Below, piece after piece: positions 1 to 4,568 of a stretch of 5,040 bases of DNA. Both the position numbers and the translations under genes were made by a program. The stretch is from Fusobacterium sp. GTDB lineage: Bacteria > Fusobacteriota > Fusobacteriia > Fusobacteriales > Fusobacteriaceae. The DNA is taken from contig JAUNAY010000096.1 of the NCBI GenBank assembly GCA_030527385.1, positions 1-5,040 of the forward strand, given 5' to 3'. The notes below the pieces were generated by a model. The model was not told where the DNA came from. It ran no database searches and worked only from the letters and a program-made list of their open reading frames with translations. Each line of letters opens with the position of its first letter. Positions within the stretch are counted from its first letter, which is position 1.

Positions 1-895
1 GTTTTACAGTTTTATCAGTAGTAGGCACAACTTCAAATCCCTCTGGCATATCTCCTTTTGTCACAGGGAACATATAGTTTTTAGTAGGCACTAAATCTTG
101 AAACTCATCACTTAATACATATTCCATAAAAAGTTTTGCTCCATCTTTAATCTCTTTTTTATTAACAAGTGAAACTCCCTCTAAATACATAAATGTTCCA
201 TCATCAACTAAGAAACTATCAAATTTCTTTTGTTCTTCATCTGCAACAAAGAAAAGATTGCTTGTAGCATACCCTATCATCATTGGGGCTTCTCCAGTTG
301 TTAACTTTGCAAAAGCTTCACTCCAACCAGGTTCAACTGTATAGATAGCTGGTTTTATAGTTTTCCAAAAATTTTTCCAATTTTCTCCATAAAGAGCTAT
401 ACTCCATAATAATGCTTCTTCTCCAGTAGCTGAAGTCATTGGGTTTTCAACTAAAAGCTGTTTATTTAATTTTCCTAATTCAGCTAAAGTTTTTGGCGTA
501 TTTTCTATTTTAGTAGTATCATAGTTAACTGCTAACATTCCATAATCAAATGGTGTTACATATCCATCTTTATCCATTACAAGTTTATCATTAGATATAT
601 TTTTTATATTTTTAGGAATATAAGGAACTATAAGCTTCTCTCTTTTTGCAATTTCTGTATTTAAAGATGTAAATCCCACAACAATATCTGCTTTTGGATT
701 TTTTCCCTCTAATTTTAATCTTGAAACAAGCCCATCAATAGACACATATTTAATATCTACACCTGTTTTTTCTTTAAATACTGGGGCAAAAGTTTTCCCT
801 ATCCATTTAGAAGAACTTGGTCCATATACCACTATTTCCTCTCCAAACACAACTAATGACACAATAAACATAAGTGACAAAACAATTTTTTTCAT
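1..895 (-). CDS. thiB: Thiamine ABC transporter substrate-binding protein ThiB (3' end cut by window edge)
   Basis: 298 codons are visible from ATG at 895 down to base 2, with no stop, so the C-terminus lies outside the window. ThiB proteins are about 330 residues, so some 30-40 residues are probably missing. The protein would capture thiamine or its phosphates in the periplasm for an ABC importer. A signal peptide covers residues 1-18 (MKKIVLSLMFIVSLVVFG, then EE) and has no lipobox cysteine, so the protein is probably soluble. The start of the mature protein (IVVYGPSS), PFDYGMLAVNYD at about 115-126, NPMTSATGEEALLW at about 151-164, and VEPGWSEAF followed by MIGYATS match the iron/thiamine class of binding proteins, and the TPP riboswitch upstream settles thiamine over iron. 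The start is supported by GGAGG at 903-907, seven bases upstream. The permease and ATPase genes (thiP, thiQ) would be expected to the left, outside the window. Confidence 0.88.
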   Translation of the reverse strand, partial: MKKIVLSLMFIVSLVVFGEEIVVYGPSSSKWIGKTFAPVFKEKTGVDIKYVSIDGLVSRLKLEGKNPKADIVVGFTSLNTEIAKREKLIVPYIPKNIKNISNDKLVMDKDGYVTPFDYGMLAVNYDTTKIENTPKTLAELGKLNKQLLVENPMTSATGEEALLWSIALYGENWKNFWKTIKPAIYTVEPGWSEAFAKLTTGEAPMMIGYATSNLFFVADEEQKKFDSFLVDDGTFMYLEGVSLVNKKEIKDGAKLFMEYVLSDEFQDLVPTKNYMFPVTKGDMPEGFEVVPTTDKTVK

Positions 896-920
896 TTACC
901 TTCCTCCATTTGAAAGCAAT

Positions 921-945
921 AAAAAAAGCTGCCGTAAGACAACTT
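921..945 (-). terminator. Intrinsic terminator in the thiB leader (TPP riboswitch expression platform)
   Basis: On the minus strand AAGUUGUC pairs with GGCAGCUU (eight pairs, two of them G-U) around a UUAC loop. The 3' arm runs directly into a U tract at 927-921. It lies between the TPP aptamer and the thiB ribosome binding site, as expected for a switch that stops transcription when TPP is bound. The loop-proximal CUUACG (938-933) is complementary to CGUAGG (963-958) in the aptamer's conserved 3' strand, giving a possible antiterminator of six pairs including one G-U. The hairpin is seen in the sequence; the switching is inferred. Confidence 0.82.
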
Positions 946-951
946 AAAAAG

Positions 952-1031
952 ATTTTTCCTACGCTGGCATTATCCAATCAGGTCTGACGGTCGAAATAAA
1001 TTTCCTCTCAGCTTTTCAGCTCCCGTAAAAT
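952..1031 (-). promoter_or_regulatory. TPP (THI-box) riboswitch controlling thiB
   Basis: Read on the minus strand, the leader shows the THI-box elements in order: ACGGGAGC (1026-1019), GCUGAGAG (1012-1005), GACC then CCUGAU (982-977), and UGGAUAAUGCCAGCGUAGG ending at 958. Flanking AUUUU (1031-1027) and AAAAU (956-952) can close the P1 helix. These are the thiamine-pyrophosphate-binding signatures of the family, including the CUGAGA pyrimidine-sensing loop. The aptamer is followed by a terminator hairpin, so control is probably transcriptional: high TPP stops thiB expression. Confidence 0.95.
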
Positions 1032-1050
1032 ATTTAATCTAGTTAATTTT

Positions 1051-1079
1051 AATATACACTTATATTTATACTTTGTCAA
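1051..1079 (-). promoter_or_regulatory. Sigma-70-type promoter for the thiB leader
   Basis: On the minus strand TTGACA (1079-1074) is followed after exactly 17 bases by TATATT (1056-1051). A TG directly upstream of the -10 adds an extended -10 element. Transcription should begin around 1044, leaving a short 5' stretch before the TPP aptamer. Elements and spacing are seen directly; activity is inferred. Confidence 0.8.
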
Positions 1080-1109
1080 ATATCACTTTCTATTTTTTTA
1101 TTTTTAGGT

Positions 1110-1127
1110 TATAATCTCTATTATAAT
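1110..1127 (+). promoter_or_regulatory. Candidate -10 region(s) for the outer-membrane protein operon
   Basis: Two perfect TATAAT hexamers occur at 1110-1115 and 1122-1127, each within a repeated TTATAATC, just upstream of the gene at 1151. Neither has a convincing -35 at 16-18 bases. The hexamer at 1110 has only TTTCTA at 1087-1092. This is the likeliest place for the plus-strand promoter, but in DNA this AT-rich TATAAT is weak evidence, and the two copies cannot be ranked by eye. Confidence 0.35.
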
Positions 1128-1150
1128 CAAAATTTAATAGGAGGTTTACT

Positions 1151-1654
1151 ATGAAAAAATTACTTTGTATTCTTTTTGTTGCTCTTTCTATAAATGCTAT
1201 GGCACTTGAAGGACATTTAAAACTTGGAGCAACTACATTAACAAACTCTTATAACAGTGAAAGTGGAACTTTTGAAGATTATGCTCCTACTTTTGGATTT
1301 GAACTAACTCAAGGATTTATAATTGGAGATTTCGGAGCTGGAATAGCTTATAATAAAGCTGTTGGAGACACTGAAATTTCAACAGTTCCTGTATACTTAC
1401 TTGCTAGATTAAATCTTTTACCTATCTTTTTTGAACCTTACATCGTTTTAAAAGGTGGATCAATTTTAGAAACTGAAGAAGATGCAAAAGGATCATCTCC
1501 AGATGGAAAAGCTTATCTTGCTGGTGGAGTTGGTGTTGAATTAGATCCATTCCAAGTTGAAGTTTTATATTCTCAAACAAAAATTGATGATGACAATAGA
1601 GGATCTGACAAATTAAAACAAGTTTCTCTAATATTTGGTTATAAATTATTCTAG
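1151..1654 (+). CDS. Small outer-membrane beta-barrel protein
   Basis: A 167-residue secreted protein. Residues 1-18 form a signal peptide ending AMA before LEG. The mature chain of about 149 residues alternates short amphipathic strands with turns (for example HLKLGATTL, FGFELTQGF, FGAGIAYNKA, VPVYLLARLNL, FEPYIVLKGG, AYLAGGVGVEL, FQVEVLYSQT and VSLIFGYKLF). It ends in a phenylalanine preceded by an aromatic/hydrophobic pattern, the usual beta-signal recognised by the BAM machinery. The size and about eight strands resemble small OmpA/OmpW/YfaZ-like barrels, but I cannot name the family, and the ligand or role is unknown. AGGAGG at 1139-1144, six bases from the ATG, fixes the start. The next gene begins 10 bases after the stop and its ribosome binding site overlaps this stop codon, so the two are almost certainly co-transcribed. 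Confidence 0.8.
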   Translation: MKKLLCILFVALSINAMALEGHLKLGATTLTNSYNSESGTFEDYAPTFGFELTQGFIIGDFGAGIAYNKAVGDTEISTVPVYLLARLNLLPIFFEPYIVLKGGSILETEEDAKGSSPDGKAYLAGGVGVELDPFQVEVLYSQTKIDDDNRGSDKLKQVSLIFGYKLF

Positions 1655-1664
1655 GAGGTAGGTT

Positions 1665-2252
1665 ATGTACCACACTGAAGTTTATATCAAGGCTTCAACA
1701 GTTGATGAATTAAAAAAAGAAGCTTGGGATATTGAAAAATTTGAAGGTTTTTGTAAACAGTGCAAAAATTATGGAAAAGTTTGGTCTTGTCCACCATATG
1801 ATTTTTCAGTAAAAGAGTATTTAGATAAATATAAAAATATATATATTGTTGGAGTAAAACTTATTTTTGATGAAGAAACTCTTTCTACAATTAATACAAA
1901 AGAAAAAATTTCATCTTATACTACTAAAACTTTACATTTTATGAAAAATAAGATAATGTATGAAATGTTAAATTTAGAAAAATTGTATCCTAACTCTATC
2001 TCTTTATCAGCTGGAGGTTGTAACCTTTGTGAAAATTGCTCTAAATTAAATAATAAAAGTTGTCTTCACCCAGATTTAATGAGATACTCTTTAGAATCTC
2101 TTGGCTTTGATGTAGGGAAAATTTCAAGCAACTTACTTAATTTTGAATTAAAATGGGCTACTGAAACTAGATTGCCTGATTATTTTTCTCTCATAGCTGG
2201 TATAATGACAAATGAAAATATATCCAATTTAGAAAATAACATTAATTTATAA
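1665..2252 (+). CDS. DUF2284-type cysteine-rich, probable metal-binding protein
   Basis: A 195-residue cytoplasmic protein with no signal peptide or membrane segment. It carries two cysteine clusters. The N-terminal one is C30-x2-C33-x8-C42 in CKQCKNYGKVWSCPPY. The C-terminal one, C119, C122, C125 and C133, lies in GGCNLCENCSKLNNKSCLHP. The CxxC...SCPPY pattern followed by a ferredoxin-like GGCxxCxxC block is what I recall of the DUF2284 family (predicted metal-binding proteins), whose biochemical function is not established. Seven cysteines could hold an Fe-S cluster or zinc; this is inference. AGGAGG at 1653-1658 overlaps the upstream stop codon, and the ATG follows after six bases, which suggests translational coupling with the beta-barrel gene. 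The stop codon falls inside the palindromic terminator. Confidence 0.82.
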   Translation: MYHTEVYIKASTVDELKKEAWDIEKFEGFCKQCKNYGKVWSCPPYDFSVKEYLDKYKNIYIVGVKLIFDEETLSTINTKEKISSYTTKTLHFMKNKIMYEMLNLEKLYPNSISLSAGGCNLCENCSKLNNKSCLHPDLMRYSLESLGFDVGKISSNLLNFELKWATETRLPDYFSLIAGIMTNENISNLENNINL

Positions 2253-2284
2253 AATTAGCTAGCTTTAAAGCTAGCTAATTTTTT
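2251..2284. terminator. Bidirectional intrinsic terminator between convergent genes
   Basis: A perfect 32-bp palindrome spans 2251-2282, with AAAATTAGCTAGC as the outer part of each arm. The plus-strand RNA leaves it in a U run (2279-2284), and the minus-strand RNA ends its arm with UUUU, so it can stop transcription from both sides. It overlaps the last bases of the stop codon of the plus gene (2250-2252) and directly abuts the stop of the minus gene (2283-2285), so both messages end with essentially no 3' untranslated region before the stem. Confidence 0.88.
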
Positions 2285-2801
2285 ATCTTTCAATTCCATC
2301 TCTTGCCATAACCCCTTTTGTATAATAATGTTTTACCTCTTTCATCTCTGTTACTAAATCAGCTTCATCTATTATACTTTGAGGTGCATATCTACCTGTT
2401 AAGATTAACTCTACATCTTCTGGCTTTTCTTTCATCAAATCTAAAATCTCTTTTTCTGTTACTAATCCAAAATAATTAGCCACACATATTTCATCTAAAA
2501 TTATCACTTGGTATTGTTTACTTTTATAAATCTCTCTTACCCTTTCAATTCCTAATTTTGCTTTATCAATATCACATTGCTGTACACAATCCTTAGAAAT
2601 AAGACAAGTATCTGTTCCATACATTTCCACATCTATATTGTCCAATTTTTCAAAAGTTTTAAGTTCGTGATACTCTTGCCCTTTCATAAATTGCCCTATA
2701 TAAACACTAAAGCCATTTCCTAAAGCTCTTACTGCTAATCCTAGAGCTGCTGTCGTTTTTCCCTTTCCATTTCCAGTATAAATTTGAATATATCCTTTCA
2801 T
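2283..2801 (-). CDS. cobO: Corrinoid (cob(I)yrinate a,c-diamide / cob(I)alamin) adenosyltransferase, CobO/BtuR type
   Basis: A 172-residue cytoplasmic enzyme of the CobA/CobO/BtuR family, which transfers the 5'-deoxyadenosyl group of ATP to reduced corrinoid to make the adenosyl form used in cobalamin assembly and salvage. The family signature opens the protein: KGYIQIYTGNGKGKTTAALG, with the P-loop GNGKGKTT at residues 10-17. The Walker-B-like ILDEI is at 101-105, LTGR at 134-137, and the conserved C-terminal ARDGIE at about 166-171. The length is normal. The ATG follows an AGGGAG-like site (about 2814-2809) after seven bases, and the start right before the signature is typical. cbiK lies upstream on the same strand, separated by 152 bases with a strong hairpin. 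Unlike its neighbours this gene has no cobalamin riboswitch of its own; it could be partly expressed by read-through from cbiK. Confidence 0.94.
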   Translation of the reverse strand: MKGYIQIYTGNGKGKTTAALGLAVRALGNGFSVYIGQFMKGQEYHELKTFEKLDNIDVEMYGTDTCLISKDCVQQCDIDKAKLGIERVREIYKSKQYQVIILDEICVANYFGLVTEKEILDLMKEKPEDVELILTGRYAPQSIIDEADLVTEMKEVKHYYTKGVMARDGIER

Positions 2802-2842
2802 TTCACCACTCCCTTTTAGTTTAGTATAATATAAATATATAG

Positions 2843-2895
2843 AAAATAAAAGAGAGAACTCGTGGGTCTGGTACGAATTCTCTCTCTTTTATTTT
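2843..2895 (-). terminator. Long hairpin between cbiK and cobO, probable terminator of cbiK
   Basis: Arms 2843-2863 and 2873-2895 are complementary over 21 pairs, with one two-base bulge (an extra GA in the right arm) and one G-U pair in either strand's RNA. They enclose a nine-base loop, GGGTCTGGT on the plus strand. On the minus strand the stem closes with ACGAGUUCUCUC followed by UUUUAUUUU, which fits an intrinsic terminator about 60 bases after the cbiK stop. The stem is longer than usual and symmetrical, so it would also work on the plus strand, and it could be an attenuator in the cobO leader. The cobO promoter would have to lie in or just after it; only weak AT-rich candidates (such as TATACT at 2828-2823) are visible. 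Confidence 0.65.
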
Positions 2896-2953
2896 AATAC
2901 ACAGAGATTTTTGGAAAATTTAACTATTTCTTAGATTTTTAATATTTTATAAA

Positions 2954-3892
2954 TTAATCTTTTTCGTTAGAATATTGAACTTTTTTAGCTTGCATATCTT
3001 CTGGTTTATGATGAGATGCAAATTCAACGTGTTTTATATATAGATTTTGAATTGCTGGATTTTGTCCTAATCCTTCTAATATAACTTTAGATACTGTAAA
3101 TCCTTCTTTTTGAAGATCTTTATTCCAATCTTCAGCTATGTCATTATTAGCGTGATCTCCTGCTACGAACATAAATGGAACTAAAACAACATCTTTTACT
3201 CCGTTAGCTTTTAATTTTTTAACTACGTTATCAAAAGCTGGATATCCTTCTACTGTACCAACAGCATAATTATTTAGTCCAGCATCAGTAAGAACATAAT
3301 CCATCATAGCATATGCTGATCCACCAAAGTGATGTGTTCCGTGTCCTACAAGAACAACTCCTTGTCCTTCTTTTAATGGTCCGATTCTATCAGATAAAGC
3401 TTTTGCTACTGCTTCATAATCTTCGTGATCAGTTAATAAAGGATTTCCTATTCTAATATCTTTAAAATCCTTTTCATAATTTTTTAGTTCTTCAGCAAGG
3501 TTTGTAGATTCTACCCCATTCATAATATGAGTTCCTTGAACTAAAAGATGTGTATATCCATCTGCTTTTAATTGATTAATAACTTCTGAAGGATTTTGTT
3601 TTTCAATTCCTCTAGCTTTTAATCTTCTCATTACAATTCTTGAAGTAAATGCTTCTTTTACATCTACACCTTTAAACTCTTTTTTTGCTTTGTTATTAAT
3701 AGCATCAATACTTAATGCTCTAGCATCGTCATAAGTAGTACCAAAGTGTACCATTAAAACTGCTGCCTTATCTCCTTTTTTCATTCCTTTGAAAAAATCG
3801 TTATCCACATACCCTCCATCTGAATGAGCCATAGCCACAGTTCCTGCTGCAACTAATAATGCTCCTACTAAAAGTTTTCTCATTTTTCCCAT
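2954..3892 (-). CDS. cbiK: Exported CbiK-type sirohydrochlorin cobaltochelatase (periplasmic)
   Basis: A 312-residue protein of the CbiK chelatase family, which inserts Co2+ into sirohydrochlorin in anaerobic cobalamin synthesis. A signal peptide occupies residues 1-22 (basic GKMRK, then a hydrophobic LLVGALLVAAGTVAMA ending AMA before HSDGG), so the mature enzyme should be periplasmic. The chelatase body starts at AAVLMVHFGTTYDDAR (43-58). Candidate metal ligands by comparison with known CbiKs are H184 in VGHGTHHFG, E215 in GTVEGYPAF and H247 in FVAGDHANND. The extra C-terminal tail (about 290-312) is hydrophilic. The start at 3892 is favoured because AGGAGG (3906-3901) is eight bases upstream; the internal ATG at 3883 would be 17 bases away. 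A cobalamin riboswitch and terminator precede the gene. Periplasmic CbiKs are known in Desulfovibrio, where a role in metal or heme handling rather than B12 synthesis has been suggested. The substrate here is unproven. Confidence 0.93.
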   Translation of the reverse strand: MGKMRKLLVGALLVAAGTVAMAHSDGGYVDNDFFKGMKKGDKAAVLMVHFGTTYDDARALSIDAINNKAKKEFKGVDVKEAFTSRIVMRRLKARGIEKQNPSEVINQLKADGYTHLLVQGTHIMNGVESTNLAEELKNYEKDFKDIRIGNPLLTDHEDYEAVAKALSDRIGPLKEGQGVVLVGHGTHHFGGSAYAMMDYVLTDAGLNNYAVGTVEGYPAFDNVVKKLKANGVKDVVLVPFMFVAGDHANNDIAEDWNKDLQKEGFTVSKVILEGLGQNPAIQNLYIKHVEFASHHKPEDMQAKKVQYSNEKD

Positions 3893-3922
3893 AATTTTCT
3901 CCTCCTTTTTAAAGGGATAAAT

Positions 3923-3948
3923 AAAAAAATCCCCTCTGTACAGGAGAT
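3923..3948 (-). terminator. Intrinsic terminator of the cbiK cobalamin riboswitch
   Basis: On the minus strand AUCUCC (3948-3943) pairs with GGGGAU (3934-3929) around an eight-base loop UGUACAGA, and the stem is followed by an uninterrupted run of seven U (3929-3923). It lies 17 bases before the AGGAGG of cbiK and shares AUCUC with the alternative antiterminator, so only one of the two can form. Confidence 0.85.
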
Positions 3949-3978
3949 ATAGCCTTTAAATTATAAGGTTAATATCTC
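3944..3978 (-). promoter_or_regulatory. Antiterminator helix of the cbiK leader
   Basis: On the minus strand GAGAUAU (3978-3972) is fully complementary to AUAUCUC (3950-3944), with a further CC/GG pairing inside. The 3' arm uses the same AUCUC that forms the left arm of the terminator, and the 5' arm overlaps the P13 helix of the riboswitch. It would form when cobalamin is absent and allow read-through into cbiK. The complementarity is seen; the regulatory logic is inferred from known cobalamin riboswitches. Confidence 0.7.
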
Positions 3979-4154
3979 TCGTCCTCGCAATGATATTACA
4001 TAATATTTGTTCAAGGCAGGTCTCCTGACTTAGCTTCCTCCTTAAGATACCCTTCCCGAAAAATCAGTGGTTTGTATCTCTCGTCAGCATCACAGTGGCG
4101 GGACCGTGTAGGCTTAAACCTCTCTTCCCTTTTAATCTAAAATAGAACCTTAAA
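3970..4154 (-). promoter_or_regulatory. Cobalamin (AdoCbl-type) riboswitch controlling cbiK
   Basis: On the minus strand the leader contains AAAAGGGAA (around 4133-4125), ACGGUCCCGCCACUGUGA (around 4106-4089), CCACUG then CGGGAAGG, and the B12 box AGUCAGGAGACCUGCC (4030-4015). P1 can be closed by UUUAAGG (4154-4148) and CCUUGAA (4016-4010). Downstream, UAAUAUC (3998-3992) and GAUAUUA (3976-3970) form a seven-pair P13 hairpin. Its loop GCGAGGAC (3988-3981) is complementary to GUCCCGC (4104-4098) in L5 apart from one bulged A, which is the family's L5-L13 kissing interaction. Ligand binding should lock P13, block the antiterminator and favour the terminator, so cobalamin represses cbiK. Confidence 0.96.
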
Positions 4155-4176
4155 TTCAACTATTCTGTTCAATATG

Positions 4177-4205
4177 AATATACTATGTTTTTTTTTAATT
4201 GTCAA
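4177..4205 (-). promoter_or_regulatory. Promoter of the cbiK riboswitch leader
   Basis: On the minus strand a perfect TTGACA (4205-4200) and TATATT (4182-4177) are separated by exactly 17 bases. Transcription would start near 4170, about 16 bases before P1 of the cobalamin riboswitch. It lies back to back with the plus-strand promoter, the two -35 boxes being 36 bases apart, with no gene between. Confidence 0.85.
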
Positions 4206-4241
4206 GTTATTATACTAATTTATTTTTTAACCATAATTTTA

Positions 4242-4285
4242 TTGACAAAGCAAAAATTAAGTAATAGAATTATTGTGGTTATAAT
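4242..4285 (+). promoter_or_regulatory. Promoter of the riboswitch leader for the substrate-binding protein
   Basis: On the plus strand a perfect TTGACA (4242-4247) is followed after 17 bases by TAGAAT (4265-4270), giving a start near 4277, about 30 bases before P1 of the riboswitch. A second option is the perfect TATAAT at 4280-4285 with a poor -35 (TTAAGT, 4257-4262), starting near 4292. The first has better combined matches; both could be used. Confidence 0.72.
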
Positions 4286-4305
4286 ATGTGTTTAGTAATA
4301 TAAAA

Positions 4306-4461
4306 ATATTTTGAGTTTTAGAAAAATTAAAAGGGAATTGAGTGAGAATCTCAAACGGTCCGGCCGCTGTATAGCAGTAAATTATTTTCAATACCATTGG
4401 ATTTTTCCGAGAAGGTGAAAATAGTGTTAGAACTGTAAGTCAGAAGACCTGCTCAAAATAT
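4306..4461 (+). promoter_or_regulatory. Cobalamin riboswitch controlling the substrate-binding protein gene
   Basis: The plus-strand leader shows AAAAGGGAAU (about 4328-4337), AACGGUCCGGCCGCUGUAUA (about 4353-4372), CCAUUGG then CCGAGAAGGUGAAAAU (about 4394-4422), and the B12 box AGUCAGAAGACCUGC (4438-4452). P1 is a perfect ten-pair helix between AUAUUUUGAG (4306-4315) and CUCAAAAUAU (4452-4461). The segment after it (4466-4500) can fold into a hairpin, CUAUA/UAUAG with an inner GGCUU/AAGUC, in the place where P13 is expected, but I could not trace a clean kissing pair as in the cbiK leader. L5 reads GUCCGGCCGC rather than the usual GUCCCGCCAC, a real departure from the cbiK copy. Confidence 0.93.
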
Positions 4462-4514
4462 ATCACTATATAGGCTTCCGAAGAAAGTCGTGGTGTATAG
4501 ATATTTTTATCTGC

Positions 4515-4548
4515 CCAGCATCTTTCTATGATAGTGCTGGCTTTTTTT
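4515..4548 (+). terminator. Intrinsic terminator of the second cobalamin riboswitch
   Basis: CCAGCA (4515-4520) pairs with TGCTGG (4535-4540). AUC/GAU or similar pairs can form inside the 14-base loop, and a run of seven T follows (4542-4548). It ends ten bases before the AAGGAG ribosome binding site of the gene at 4569. A loop segment UCUAUG (4525-4530) can pair with UAUAGA (4496-4501) of the upstream hairpin, a possible but weak alternative fold. Confidence 0.87.
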
Positions 4549-4568
4549 ATTAAAAATAAGGAGATTGT

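Noticed and set aside
1..895. Reading the minus-strand binding protein as a ferric-iron (FbpA-type) rather than thiamine binding protein.
   Set aside because: The two families resemble each other, but the intact TPP riboswitch and terminator directly upstream favour thiamine.
1109..1128. Repeated TTATAATC (two copies 12 bases apart) as a regulator's operator.
   Set aside because: The repeat is short and of extremely AT-rich composition matching the -10 consensus; chance or promoter use explains it.
1422..1673. An 83-codon minus-strand open frame antisense to the beta-barrel gene.
   Set aside because: It lies almost entirely within the well-supported plus-strand gene, has low-complexity Leu/His/Gln-rich content typical of an antisense shadow, and shows no recognisable domain.
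2843..2895. Long inverted repeat as a miniature transposable element or insertion-sequence end.
   Set aside because: No transposase, no flanking target-site duplication visible, and the arms enclose only nine bases; a transcriptional hairpin is simpler.
2802..2953. Possible cobalamin riboswitch upstream of cobO.
   Set aside because: No B12 box, no GCCACUG core and too little space; the only structure is the long hairpin.
3881..3883. Internal ATG of cbiK (codon 4) as an alternative start.
   Set aside because: The AGGAGG site is eight bases from the ATG at 3892 but 17 from this one; both starts keep the signal peptide, so the choice does not change the interpretation.
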